Position numbers and translations under genes: made by a program
The notes under the pieces: model-generated
Told to the model about the DNA's origin: nothing
Seen by the model: only the letters and a program-made list of their open reading frames with translations
Database searches by the model: none
NCBI GenBank assembly: GCA_030610025.1
Contig: JAUWSP010000177.1
Span: forward strand, 1 to 6,246
DNA from: Acidobacteriota bacterium
Lineage (GTDB): Bacteria > Acidobacteriota > Thermoanaerobaculia > Multivoradales > JAHEKO01
Length of the DNA: 6,246 nucleotides
Direction of reading: 5' to 3'
Part shown: in pieces, positions 1 through 5,259 of the stretch
Layout of the letters: every line of letters begins with the position of its first letter
Position numbering within the stretch: the first letter of the stretch is position 1

Positions 1-438
1 CTGGCGCTCGAAACCGGACGAGAGATCGCCCGAGCCGGCGCGATTCTGCTGTGCGGCGGCCGGAGCGGAGTCATGGAAGCTGCCGCCGAGGGCGCTCAGT
101 CGGAGGGTGGCTCCACGGTGGGAATCCTGCCGGGATCCGGTCCCGATGACAGCCCTCCCAACCCCTTTATCGGGTTGCCCATCTACACTGGGATCGGACA
201 GGCCCGCAACCAGGTTCTAGTGCTATCGGGCGAGGCTGTTATCGGCATTGGAGGCAGCTGGGGAACGTTGACCGAGATCGGTCTGTCCATTCGACACGGG
301 ATCCCGGTCGTCCTGTTGGACAGCTGGGGTCTCGAGCCCCCCGACGGCAGAGCCGAACCCAACCTCCACCGCGCTTCGAGCCCGGCCGAAGCTGTCGAGA
401 TAGCCATGCGAGCTGCCAACGAGGTCCCTCGAAGATGA
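1..438 (+). CDS. SLOG / TIGR00725 (LOG-like) family protein, 5' end missing
   Basis: The reading frame is open from base 1 and stops at TGA 436-438, leaving 145 residues. An internal ATG at 73 is not the true start, because family sequence (LETGREIARAGAILLCGG) lies before it. The motif CGGRSGVMEAAAEGA, then GGSTVGILPG, then TGIGQARNQVLVLSGEAVIGIGGSWGTL and TEIGLSIRHGIPVVLL is the Rossmann-like nucleotide-binding core shared by the TIGR00725 group, the LOG/lysine decarboxylase-like proteins and the DprA-related SLOG superfamily. By comparison with usual TIGR00725 length (about 160-175 residues), only some 15-30 N-terminal residues are missing. LOG proteins release cytokinin bases from their ribotides, but this branch has the CGG...GVMEA form rather than the classic LOG PGGxGTxxE motif, so its substrate is unknown. 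It is probably cytosolic. Its stop overlaps the start of the next gene by ATGA, implying translational coupling with the thioesterase. Confidence 0.85.
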   Translation: MALETGREIARAGAILLCGGRSGVMEAAAEGAQSEGGSTVGILPGSGPDDSPPNPFIGLPIYTGIGQARNQVLVLSGEAVIGIGGSWGTLTEIGLSIRHGIPVVLLDSWGLEPPDGRAEPNLHRASSPAEAVEIAMRAANEVPRR

Positions 439-845
439 CCGAGATCGCCACGCACGATCGATCGGAGAAGCCCCGCGAACCTGCCATCCGGGTGATGATG
501 ATGCCCAGGGACACCAATGCGCTGGGGACGATCTTCGGCGGCATCATCCTGTCCTACATCGATCAAGCGGGCGCCGTGGAAGCGCATCGTCACGCCGAGG
601 GCCGACTCGTCACCGTGGCCATGCGCGAAGTCGAGTTTCACCAACCGGTCTTCGTCGGTGATCTGGTGAGCTTCTACGCCGAGCCCATCCGCCTCGGCAA
701 CTCCTCCATCACGATCAAGATCGTGGTCGAGGCCGAGAGACGCACCAGCGGTGGTGATCGGGTCCTGGTGACCCAGGCCGAAGTCGTCTTCGTGCAGGTC
801 GACCGAGACAATCGACCCATTCCCCTCGCCCGCCGGAAACCATAG
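435..845 (+). CDS. Acyl-CoA thioesterase, YciA/BACH-type hotdog fold
   Basis: This 136-residue protein is predicted to hydrolyse acyl-CoA thioesters to free acid and CoA in the cytosol. It is a single hotdog domain of about the usual YciA length. The core motif at residues 24-46, PRDTNALGTIFGGIILSYID followed by QAG, contains the N-x-x-G-x-x-F-G-G signature and the Asp43 that matches the catalytic Asp of YciA-type enzymes. The HQPVFVGDLVSFYA stretch (residues 69-82) is the second conserved block. The chosen ATG overlaps the stop of the upstream SLOG gene (ATGA). GAGG at 421-424 lies 10 bases before it and could act as a weak ribosome binding site. The C-terminal tail is short and basic. Chain-length specificity cannot be read from sequence. 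It could serve fatty-acid or branched-chain acyl-CoA turnover. Gene identity at the family level is secure. Confidence 0.92.
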   Translation: MTEIATHDRSEKPREPAIRVMMMPRDTNALGTIFGGIILSYIDQAGAVEAHRHAEGRLVTVAMREVEFHQPVFVGDLVSFYAEPIRLGNSSITIKIVVEAERRTSGGDRVLVTQAEVVFVQVDRDNRPIPLARRKP

Positions 846-877
846 CCGGCAACCGAACAGAGGATCTTCAACAGGTT

Positions 878-1459
878 CTAGTGCCCCGTGCGGAAAGGTT
901 CGTAGCAATTGCGGCAGCGGGCTTCGTAGGCCTCGACATCGCCGACCTGTACCTGCTCCTGCCCTCCTGCAATGCGCTGGCTGTAGTGCGCCAGCCCGCC
1001 GCAACAGACGCATACGGCGTGCACCTTGTCGACGAATTCGGCCAGAGCCAGGATCTGCGGCATTGGACCGAAGGGCCTGCGTTCGTAGTCCTGATCGAGA
1101 CCGGCCACGATGACCCGTACCCCGCGATCGGCCAACTGGCTGACCACATCGACCAGGCCAGCATCGAAGAACTGAGCCTCATCGATGCCGATCACCTCCA
1201 CCTCGGGCTCGACTCGGCGTAGCAATTCGGCCGAGTCGGCCACCGTGCAGGCATCCACGGTCCGGTTGTCTCGGGTCACCAGAACCTCCGGCCCGTGCCT
1301 CGAATCCAGGATGGGCTTGAATACCTGGATCGTTTGACGGGCGATGAGAGCCCTGCGCAGACGGCGCACGAGCTCTTCGCTCTTGCCCGAGAACATACCG
1401 CCGGTAACCACCTCCAGGCGGCCCGGACGGCCTTCGTGGATCATCGCGTCGGAGGGCAT
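878..1459 (-). CDS. tdk: Thymidine kinase, type II (zinc-binding)
   Basis: The product (193 residues) phosphorylates thymidine with ATP to dTMP in the pyrimidine salvage pathway. All type II landmarks are visible: P-loop GGMFSGKS (residues 20-27), the IDEAQFF block (92-98) with Glu94 as the likely general base, AGLDQDYERRPFGPMP (119-134), and a zinc-binding lasso domain with C150-x2-C153 and C182-x2-C185. An additional Cys152 makes the first knuckle CVCC. The lasso ends in YEARCRNCY, as in the family. Length is typical (about 190-200). The start at 1459 (MPSDAMIHEG) is the first ATG after an in-frame stop; a second ATG at 1444 (MIHEG) is equally possible. Neither has a clear Shine-Dalgarno. 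It converges with the thioesterase gene (32 bp between) and is divergent from the DUF2203 gene. In the segment VTRDN (61-65) many homologues have SH-x-G, a small deviation to note. Confidence 0.95.
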   Translation of the reverse strand: MPSDAMIHEGRPGRLEVVTGGMFSGKSEELVRRLRRALIARQTIQVFKPILDSRHGPEVLVTRDNRTVDACTVADSAELLRRVEPEVEVIGIDEAQFFDAGLVDVVSQLADRGVRVIVAGLDQDYERRPFGPMPQILALAEFVDKVHAVCVCCGGLAHYSQRIAGGQEQVQVGDVEAYEARCRNCYEPFRTGH

Positions 1460-1478
1460 GGTATCGGGGATGGTATCG
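1458..1478 (-). repeat. Pair of 9-bp direct repeats at the tdk start; possible promoter or operator
   Basis: On the + strand the 9-mer ATGGTATCG occurs at 1458-1466 and again at 1470-1478, with three G between, giving a 12-bp period. On the tdk strand this reads CGATACCAT twice; the copy nearer the gene includes the AT of the start codon. TACCAT at 1470-1475 fits a loose -10 hexamer (TANNNT) and would give a transcript with only a few bases before the ATG at 1459. The repeats could instead be a regulator site. This is seen directly; any function is inference. Confidence 0.3.
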
Positions 1479-1522
1479 CGCCCTCATCACGGTGTCATCC
1501 GCTGCGCCAGGCAACCGACTAC

Positions 1523-1531
1523 TGCTAAGCT
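1523..1531 (+). promoter_or_regulatory. Predicted extended -10 box for a leaderless DUF2203 transcript
   Basis: TGCTAAGCT matches an extended -10 (TG-N-TANNNT), with the hexamer TAAGCT at 1526-1531 and eight bases before the ATG at 1540. Transcription would therefore begin at or next to the A of the start codon. No Shine-Dalgarno precedes the ATG, which agrees with a leaderless message. No good -35 is visible. Confidence 0.45.
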
Positions 1532-1539
1532 CCGGCCCC

Positions 1540-1884
1540 ATGGAGATAAGCGACAGAATCTTTACCTATGAGGAGGCGCTGGATACCTTCCCTGCCGTTC
1601 GGGACCTGACGGATCGGGCGATCCATCAGATTCGGGCGCTCTACAACGGCGTTCAAAGCCGTGAGGAGATGGAGCGACGACAAGCCGAACTGGAGGCCGC
1701 CACTTCGCAGGTCATCGAAGCGTGGACCGAAGAGGTGACCGCCATGGGTTGCCTGGTCAAGGGCCTGTGGCTGGTCGATTGGGACTGTGGGGACGGTTTC
1801 TACTGCTGGCGCTACCCGGAGGCCTCTGTCGGGCACTTCCACGGCTACGACGACGGATTCACGGGTCGCATGCCCATCAACTGA
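1540..1884 (+). CDS. DUF2203 family protein
   Basis: This small soluble protein has 114 residues and no known biochemical function. It opens with the family's IFTYEEALDTFPAVRDLTDRAI (residues 7-28), equivalent to the usual FTLEEAN-LLP-VR. A charged helical segment follows (about 36-66, QSREEMERRQAELEAATSQ), probably coiled-coil or helical hairpin. The C-terminal hallmark comes next: G-CLVKGLWLVDWD (70-82), then FYCWRYPEASVGHFHGYDD and GFTGRMPIN, matching the DUF2203 pattern LCW..GE..I..WH..D.GF.GR.P. The start ATG at 1540 is preferred over an in-frame ATG at 1492 because homology begins here and an extended -10 lies just ahead; the 16 residues before it look like noncoding sequence. It is transcribed alone, divergently from tdk. 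DUF2203 proteins have been annotated as cell-division or regulatory proteins in places, but without firm support. Family assignment is confident, role unknown. Confidence 0.85.
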   Translation: MEISDRIFTYEEALDTFPAVRDLTDRAIHQIRALYNGVQSREEMERRQAELEAATSQVIEAWTEEVTAMGCLVKGLWLVDWDCGDGFYCWRYPEASVGHFHGYDDGFTGRMPIN

Positions 1885-1894
1885 GCTTCTCGGC

Positions 1895-1913
1895 CGACAA
1901 GTCGAGTTTGTCG
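1895..1913 (+). terminator. Hairpin downstream of the DUF2203 gene
   Basis: CGACAA at 1895-1900 pairs with TTGTCG at 1908-1913 around a 7-base loop, beginning 11 bases after the DUF2203 stop. There is no T tract after it, so it is at best a weak or factor-assisted terminator, or an mRNA-stabilising end. Confidence 0.3.
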
Positions 1914-2020
1914 AATCCCGAGACTCCCAGAGGGAATTCTCCGTCGCGCAACCCTGTTTTCAACCCTGACCCGATGATTCCTCGCCCTGTCGCTGCAGGC
2001 TAGCCGGCCAATTGGGCAAG

Positions 2021-2026
2021 TAGACT
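2021..2026 (+). promoter_or_regulatory. Predicted -10 box of the Fe-S carrier gene
   Basis: TAGACT at 2021-2026 is the same hexamer found just before ygfZ on the other strand. It would start a transcript near 2033 with a leader of about 30 bases. Immediately upstream, CCAATTGG at 2009-2016 is a perfect 8-bp palindrome lying in the -10/-35 spacer, a position where a repressor could act. No Fe-S regulator site (IscR or similar) can be recognised with confidence, and the -35 is poor. Confidence 0.4.
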
Positions 2027-2050
2027 GTCGACGAGACCAGAAAAACCGAG

Positions 2051-2055
2051 AGGAG
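2051..2055 (+). promoter_or_regulatory. Shine-Dalgarno of the Fe-S carrier gene
   Basis: AGGAG, within GAGAGGAG, sits 8 bases before the ATG at 2064. It is the only textbook ribosome binding site in the window and fixes this start. It contrasts with the other genes, which appear to lack one. Confidence 0.7.
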
Positions 2056-2063
2056 TAACACCG

Positions 2064-2447
2064 ATGGAAACCACGACTCAGGCCCCGAATTCGGAGACGC
2101 ACGGTGCCGGCGCCCAGGACCCCCTCACGCTCACCGACAAAGCCCTCCAGATGATCAAGATCACCCGTGAGCAGGAGGGGATCGAGGCAGCCTTCGGCCT
2201 GAGGGTCGCCGTGAGAGGTGGTGGTTGCAGCGGGATGGAGTACGCGCTGGACTTCGAGCGTGAGCCGAGAGAGAACGACTTCGTCATCGACTGCGACGGA
2301 TTGCAGGTCTACATCGACGCCATCAGCGCCCGATACCTACAGGGTACGCAGATCGACTATGTCCTGGGGACCACCGGGGCGGGGTTCAAGTTCAACAACC
2401 CGAACGCTACAGGTAGCTGTGGCTGCGGGTCCTCGTTCTCTGTCTGA
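2064..2447 (+). CDS. A-type iron-sulfur cluster carrier (IscA/ErpA/HesB family)
   Basis: This 127-residue cytosolic protein belongs to the Fe-S biogenesis family that receives clusters from a scaffold and delivers them, chiefly as [4Fe-4S], to apo-enzymes. The three cluster-ligand cysteines are all present: Cys55 in RGGGCSGMEYALDFE, and Cys119 and Cys121 in the C-terminal SCGCGSSFSV. The conserved body FGLRVAVRGGG (44-54) and the end block VLGTTGAGFKFNNPNA (100-115) are typical. The first ~20 residues are a variable polar extension. An extra Cys77 (IDCDG) is not a family ligand. A good Shine-Dalgarno precedes the ATG. It is a single gene with its own promoter, not within a suf or isc operon, which suggests a dedicated carrier such as ErpA; IscA, SufA and ErpA cannot be told apart here. 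It converges with the YgfZ-type gene (23 bp between), whose mitochondrial counterpart IBA57 works with ISCA proteins. Confidence 0.93.
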   Translation: METTTQAPNSETHGAGAQDPLTLTDKALQMIKITREQEGIEAAFGLRVAVRGGGCSGMEYALDFEREPRENDFVIDCDGLQVYIDAISARYLQGTQIDYVLGTTGAGFKFNNPNATGSCGCGSSFSV

Positions 2448-2470
2448 GACAACTCAGCGCCACAGTCCGC

Positions 2471-3574
2471 CTAGCCCGCCAAAGGTGATTTCGTCACCTT
2501 GGCGTGCCCGGCCCCCTCGACGCCCAGCCGAGTGCCCAGCTGGGCCGCCCGACGCTGCAGCATCGCGATCCCCACAACCGAGCCCATTCGAGGCGAAAAG
2601 GTAACGCTGGTCAGGGTGCCAGCCGGCCGATCCTCGAGAACGAGGGCTGTCCCCGGCACGGGAACTTCGTCGGCTTCGAACCTCAGGCCACACAAGACCT
2701 TGCTGACCTGACCCCTGTAGTGGAGTCGCGCCACCACCTCCTGCCCCAGATAGCAGCCTTTGGTGTAGCTGACCGCTTCGTCTTCACCCGTCTCCTGCGG
2801 CAGATTGGCCTCCCCGAAATCCCTCCCGAACCAGGGGATTCCAGCCTCGATACGGAACCGGTCGAGAGCCTGGTAGCCGACCAGTCTCGCACCGAAGGGT
2901 CGGCCAGCATCCTGTAGGCGGCTGACGATCTCTGCGGCATCAGAAGCCCGCGACCAGAGGGTCAGGGCGGGCATGCCCCAACGCCCGTCCGAGGAGACCA
3001 GCACCTCTCTGCCACTCCCACTCTCGATCGCCAGGTGGCAAACCTGCCACGGACGATCCGGGAGCAGGGCGGGCTCGAAGACCGACTCCAGCGTGGCTCG
3101 CGCCTTCGATCCGACGACCGTCAACGGCATCAGACCATCCAGAGGCTCGATCTCCACTCGATCGAGGACGATAAAACGGTTCAGGTGCTCACCGACCGAG
3201 GGACCTCGACCGGTGGGAAGCTCGAGCCAGATCGCATCCTCGAGCACTCTGATGGTGGTGTCGGCCTGAATGTGGCCTTTAGCATCGAGAAGGAAACCAT
3301 AAGCGCCTTCGCCAGGCACCCGCCCGTCGAGCTCGCAGGTGACCTTGCCATTCAAGAACGCCTGTCGATCTTCACCTCGCACCCGCAGGTGGTCGATCCA
3401 ATTGCGAGCTACCACTCCGACCCCATCCGCCAGGGCACCGTACTCGGCCTCCACCGATCCGAAGTGAGCCGCCGTCTCGCTCCCGGCCGGGAGCGTCATG
3501 AGCTCGCCGCCCAAAGCCTGAAAGAACGCCGAGCTGACTTCGGATCGGGTCGGCTCACCGGGAGAATCCAGCAT
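2471..3574 (-). CDS. ygfZ: Folate-binding YgfZ/Iba57-type protein (GcvT-related)
   Basis: The product (367 residues) is a tetrahydrofolate-binding GcvT-fold protein needed for maturation or repair of certain Fe-S enzymes in bacteria; it acts in the cytosol. The diagnostic signature K-G-C-Y-x-G-Q-E is at residues 272-279 (KGCYLGQEVVARLHYRGQ), with Cys274 the key cysteine of the family. The block just before it (FRIEAGIPWFGRDF, about 240-253, then NLPQETG) is the usual GcvT/YgfZ segment. N-terminal features include LADGVGVVARNWIDHLRVRG (48-67) and FLNGKVTCEL (73-82), the latter equivalent to the FLQGQ-T-D region. C-terminal residues form the small beta-barrel domain, with FSPRMGSVVGIAML. True aminomethyltransferases lack the KGCYxGQE motif, so GcvT itself is unlikely. 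It is a single gene, divergent from the alpha/beta hydrolase. The ATG at 3574 is supported by a -10 box six bases upstream. Its 3' end converges on the A-type carrier gene. Confidence 0.92.
   Translation of the reverse strand: MLDSPGEPTRSEVSSAFFQALGGELMTLPAGSETAAHFGSVEAEYGALADGVGVVARNWIDHLRVRGEDRQAFLNGKVTCELDGRVPGEGAYGFLLDAKGHIQADTTIRVLEDAIWLELPTGRGPSVGEHLNRFIVLDRVEIEPLDGLMPLTVVGSKARATLESVFEPALLPDRPWQVCHLAIESGSGREVLVSSDGRWGMPALTLWSRASDAAEIVSRLQDAGRPFGARLVGYQALDRFRIEAGIPWFGRDFGEANLPQETGEDEAVSYTKGCYLGQEVVARLHYRGQVSKVLCGLRFEADEVPVPGTALVLEDRPAGTLTSVTFSPRMGSVVGIAMLQRRAAQLGTRLGVEGAGHAKVTKSPLAG
2477..2504. terminator. Strong hairpin overlapping the 3' end of ygfZ, between convergent genes
   Basis: The 12-base arm at 2477-2488 (CGCCAAAGGTGA) pairs with the 11-base arm at 2494-2504 (TCACCTTGGCG) around a 5-base loop TTTCG, with one bulged A. 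It lies 29 bases after the Fe-S carrier stop and inside the last codons of ygfZ. No T tract follows on either strand, so an intrinsic terminator of the classical kind is not shown. Its position suggests a shared 3' end or transcript-stabilising structure for both convergent messages. Confidence 0.5.
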
Positions 3575-3580
3575 TCCAGG

Positions 3581-3586
3581 AGTCTA
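3581..3586 (-). promoter_or_regulatory. Predicted -10 box for a leaderless ygfZ transcript
   Basis: On the minus strand TAGACT lies six bases before the ATG (3574), with no Shine-Dalgarno between. Transcription starting at or next to the ATG would give a leaderless message. The hexamer is identical to that of the Fe-S carrier gene. Confidence 0.45.
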
Positions 3587-3599
3587 CCAACCGAACGGT

Positions 3600-3615
3600 G
3601 AGGGCCTCTCGCCCT
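3600..3615. promoter_or_regulatory. Inverted repeats in the ygfZ/hydrolase divergent promoter region
   Basis: AGGGC (3601-3605) and GCCCT (3611-3615) form an inverted repeat with a 5-base spacer. AGGGC occurs again at 3619-3623, and GAGGGCCTC (3600-3608) is itself palindromic. The site lies between the two divergent -10 boxes, where one regulator could affect both genes. Such short GC-rich repeats are also common by chance. Confidence 0.2.
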
Positions 3616-3626
3616 GGTAGGGCAGA

Positions 3627-3632
3627 TACAAT
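3627..3632 (+). promoter_or_regulatory. Predicted -10 box for a leaderless hydrolase transcript
   Basis: TACAAT, a near-consensus -10, lies six bases before the ATG at 3639 and no ribosome binding site is present. This points to a start of transcription at or beside the ATG. Confidence 0.5.
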
Positions 3633-3638
3633 GAGCCG

Positions 3639-4484
3639 ATGTCCGCCACCAGACCATTCAGCCTGGAAGTAGGCGACGGCAGAGAGCTCTTCGGCGTCAT
3701 TCATATTCCAGAGCAACCTGGCCCTCGCCCGACGGTTGTCGTCTGTCACGGCTTCAAGGGCTTTATGGAGTGGGGGTTCTTTCCGTTTCTGGCAGAGCTT
3801 CTCGCGGAGCGTGGATTCACCGTGGTCCGTTTCAACTTCCCGGGCTCGGGAATGAGGCCTGGAGACGTCCTCGTCACCGATACGGAGGCCTTCCGCCGCG
3901 CCACTTTCAGTCAGGACCTGAACGACCTCGGAAGGGTTCTCAACGCTCTCGGAACCCAGATCGGGGAAGACACAGTCGATCCCCAGAGGATCGGTCTGTT
4001 CGGACACAGTCGCGGCGGAGGTATCGCCACGCTGGCAGCTGCCCAGGAGTCTCGCCGCGGAAGACTACGGGCTCTTGTAACCTGGGCGGCAGTAAGCACC
4101 TTCGACCGAATGACATTGGATGAAAAGGAGATCTGGCGGCGGCGCGGAGACCTCACCGTGGTCAATAGCCGAACCGGCCAGCAGTTGGCTATCGACGCCG
4201 TGGTCCTGGAGGACCTCGAGAGATTTCAGCGCCACCTCGACCCCAGCACTGCAGCTTCCACCAGACTGGCTCCCTGGTTGATCCTGCACGGTGATCAGGA
4301 TGAGACCGTGCCTTGGAGCGAGGCGCGCCTGCTCGCTTCCCATGCGGCCGCGCCCTGCGAGCTGAGGGTAATCCCCAATGGAGACCATACCTTCGGCGCC
4401 AAGCACCCTTTCGCCGGCCCCACGCCTCAACTGGTGGAGGCCCTCAACGCCACTCAAGAGTGGTTCCGGAGGCATCTCGGCTGA
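3639..4484 (+). CDS. Alpha/beta hydrolase (serine hydrolase / esterase-like)
   Basis: The product is a 281-residue alpha/beta-hydrolase-fold protein with a complete apparent catalytic triad. The nucleophile is Ser124 in GHSRGG (122-127, a G-x-S-x-G elbow), the acid is probably Asp221 in HGDQDETVP (217-225), and the base is His250 in NGDHTFG. The HGFKGF motif (37-42) after a hydrophobic strand (TVVVC) supplies the oxyanion hole, followed by EWGFFPFLAELLAERGFTVVRFNFPG (44-69). No signal peptide or membrane segment is seen, so it is probably cytosolic. A helical insert at about 153-205 is the likely lid that determines substrate. Sequence style resembles the COG1073 / dienelactone-hydrolase-like group of uncharacterised bacterial hydrolases; a carboxylesterase, thioesterase or peptidase activity are all possible. 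It appears to be a single gene, divergent from ygfZ and convergent with the HAD gene (43 bp between). Confidence 0.88.
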   Translation: MSATRPFSLEVGDGRELFGVIHIPEQPGPRPTVVVCHGFKGFMEWGFFPFLAELLAERGFTVVRFNFPGSGMRPGDVLVTDTEAFRRATFSQDLNDLGRVLNALGTQIGEDTVDPQRIGLFGHSRGGGIATLAAAQESRRGRLRALVTWAAVSTFDRMTLDEKEIWRRRGDLTVVNSRTGQQLAIDAVVLEDLERFQRHLDPSTAASTRLAPWLILHGDQDETVPWSEARLLASHAAAPCELRVIPNGDHTFGAKHPFAGPTPQLVEALNATQEWFRRHLG

Positions 4485-4527
4485 CCCGAGACTCCGCAAT
4501 TCGAAAGCCGAGTGGTCGGAACGCTTC

Positions 4528-5226
4528 TCAGGATCCGAAGACCGGATGAATCCGGCCAGCCTCTCCCAACCCCGCCAGTACCCAATCGGCTCCGGTGGCC
4601 TGAAGCTGTTCCAGGGACGTGTAGCCGGTGGCCACTGTCGCCACCTTGATGCCATGGGCCCGGGCGCAAGCGACGTCCAGCGGACTGTCGCCCACGATGA
4701 GGGTCTCCGGTGACGCAAAGCTGCGACCCCGCCCCTGCGAAGCCCTCTCCAGGGCCACCGGGGGCAGGTCGATGCGATCCGCTCGATCGTCCCCGAAAGC
4801 GCCAAACGGAAAGAACCGATTCAGGTCGAAGCAGGCGAGCTTGCTCCGGGCTCCTCCTTCCCAGTTACCCGTCAGGAGCCCCAGAGTTACCTCGGAACTC
4901 TCTTGAAGCCTGGTCAGGACAGGTACCACATCCGGCAGAAGCGTCATGTCTTCCGCCGACAACTCCTCTCTCATCCGACGCAGATAGACCTCCTGGAGAT
5001 CTGGCAGGAGCCCGAGAATACGGTCTTCGGGAAGACCGGCACCCCGCATCAACTCGGTGACAATCTGTGGATCCGTCTTGCCTGAGAAACTGTGACCGTC
5101 GATGTTCCCGGCCTGGCCGTAGACGCTCTCGAGAGACTCTCCAAACCACTGGCGCAATCGGTGCCCGCCCTTGAGAAGGGTTCCGTCGATATCGAAGAGA
5201 ATCAGGCGGGGATGGTACGAATCCAT
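4528..5226 (-). CDS. HAD-superfamily hydrolase (phosphoglycolate phosphatase-like)
   Basis: This 232-residue soluble enzyme is predicted to dephosphorylate a small phosphorylated metabolite using Mg2+ and an aspartyl-phosphate intermediate. The four HAD motifs can be seen. Motif I is FDIDGTLL (11-18) with nucleophile Asp12 and acid/base Asp14. Motif II is the Thr119 in GLLTGN. The motif III lysine is probably Lys129 (ARSKLACF). Motif IV is VGDSPLDV (178-185) with Asp180 and Asp184. A helical C1 cap lies at about 20-95, as in Gph, PGMB and related phosphatases. The natural substrate cannot be assigned; phosphoglycolate is only the best-known example. It is the last gene of a minus-strand run, 33 bp after the hydratase stop, and is probably co-transcribed with it. 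An AGGG about 9 bases upstream of the ATG is a weak ribosome binding site. There is no obvious metabolic link to the hydratase, so it may be a passenger in the operon. Confidence 0.88.
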   Translation of the reverse strand: MDSYHPRLILFDIDGTLLKGGHRLRQWFGESLESVYGQAGNIDGHSFSGKTDPQIVTELMRGAGLPEDRILGLLPDLQEVYLRRMREELSAEDMTLLPDVVPVLTRLQESSEVTLGLLTGNWEGGARSKLACFDLNRFFPFGAFGDDRADRIDLPPVALERASQGRGRSFASPETLIVGDSPLDVACARAHGIKVATVATGYTSLEQLQATGADWVLAGLGEAGRIHPVFGS

Positions 5227-5259
5227 GACGTGGGCCCTGCGAGGTGGTCGCCGGAGGGG

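Noticed and set aside
846..877. Possible terminator between the thioesterase and tdk genes
   Set aside because: Only 4-bp stems (GAAC/GTTC, AACC/GGTT) with long loops and no T tract; not distinguishable from random sequence.
211..884. 13-bp direct repeat CAGGTTCTAGTGC at 211-223 and 872-884
   Set aside because: In a window of this size one exact 13-mer match is close to chance expectation. One copy is inside the SLOG coding sequence, and no flanking mobile-element structure exists.
183..1013. 276-codon minus-strand open frame
   Set aside because: It is antisense to the SLOG and thioesterase genes and runs into tdk. Its translation is Arg/Gly/His-rich with no family motif, whereas the overlapped frames show clear conserved motifs.
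3035..3601. 188-codon plus-strand open frame
   Set aside because: It is antisense to ygfZ, whose KGCYxGQE signature and full-length homology are clear; this frame has no recognisable domain.
4485..4527. Possible terminator between the convergent hydrolase and HAD genes
   Set aside because: The best pairing is a 4-bp CCGA/TCGG stem with no T tract. I see nothing convincing in these 43 bases.
4065..4805. 246-codon minus-strand open frame
   Set aside because: It overlaps the catalytic C-terminal half of the alpha/beta hydrolase and, in another frame, the HAD gene. Composition is that of a shadow frame in GC-rich DNA.
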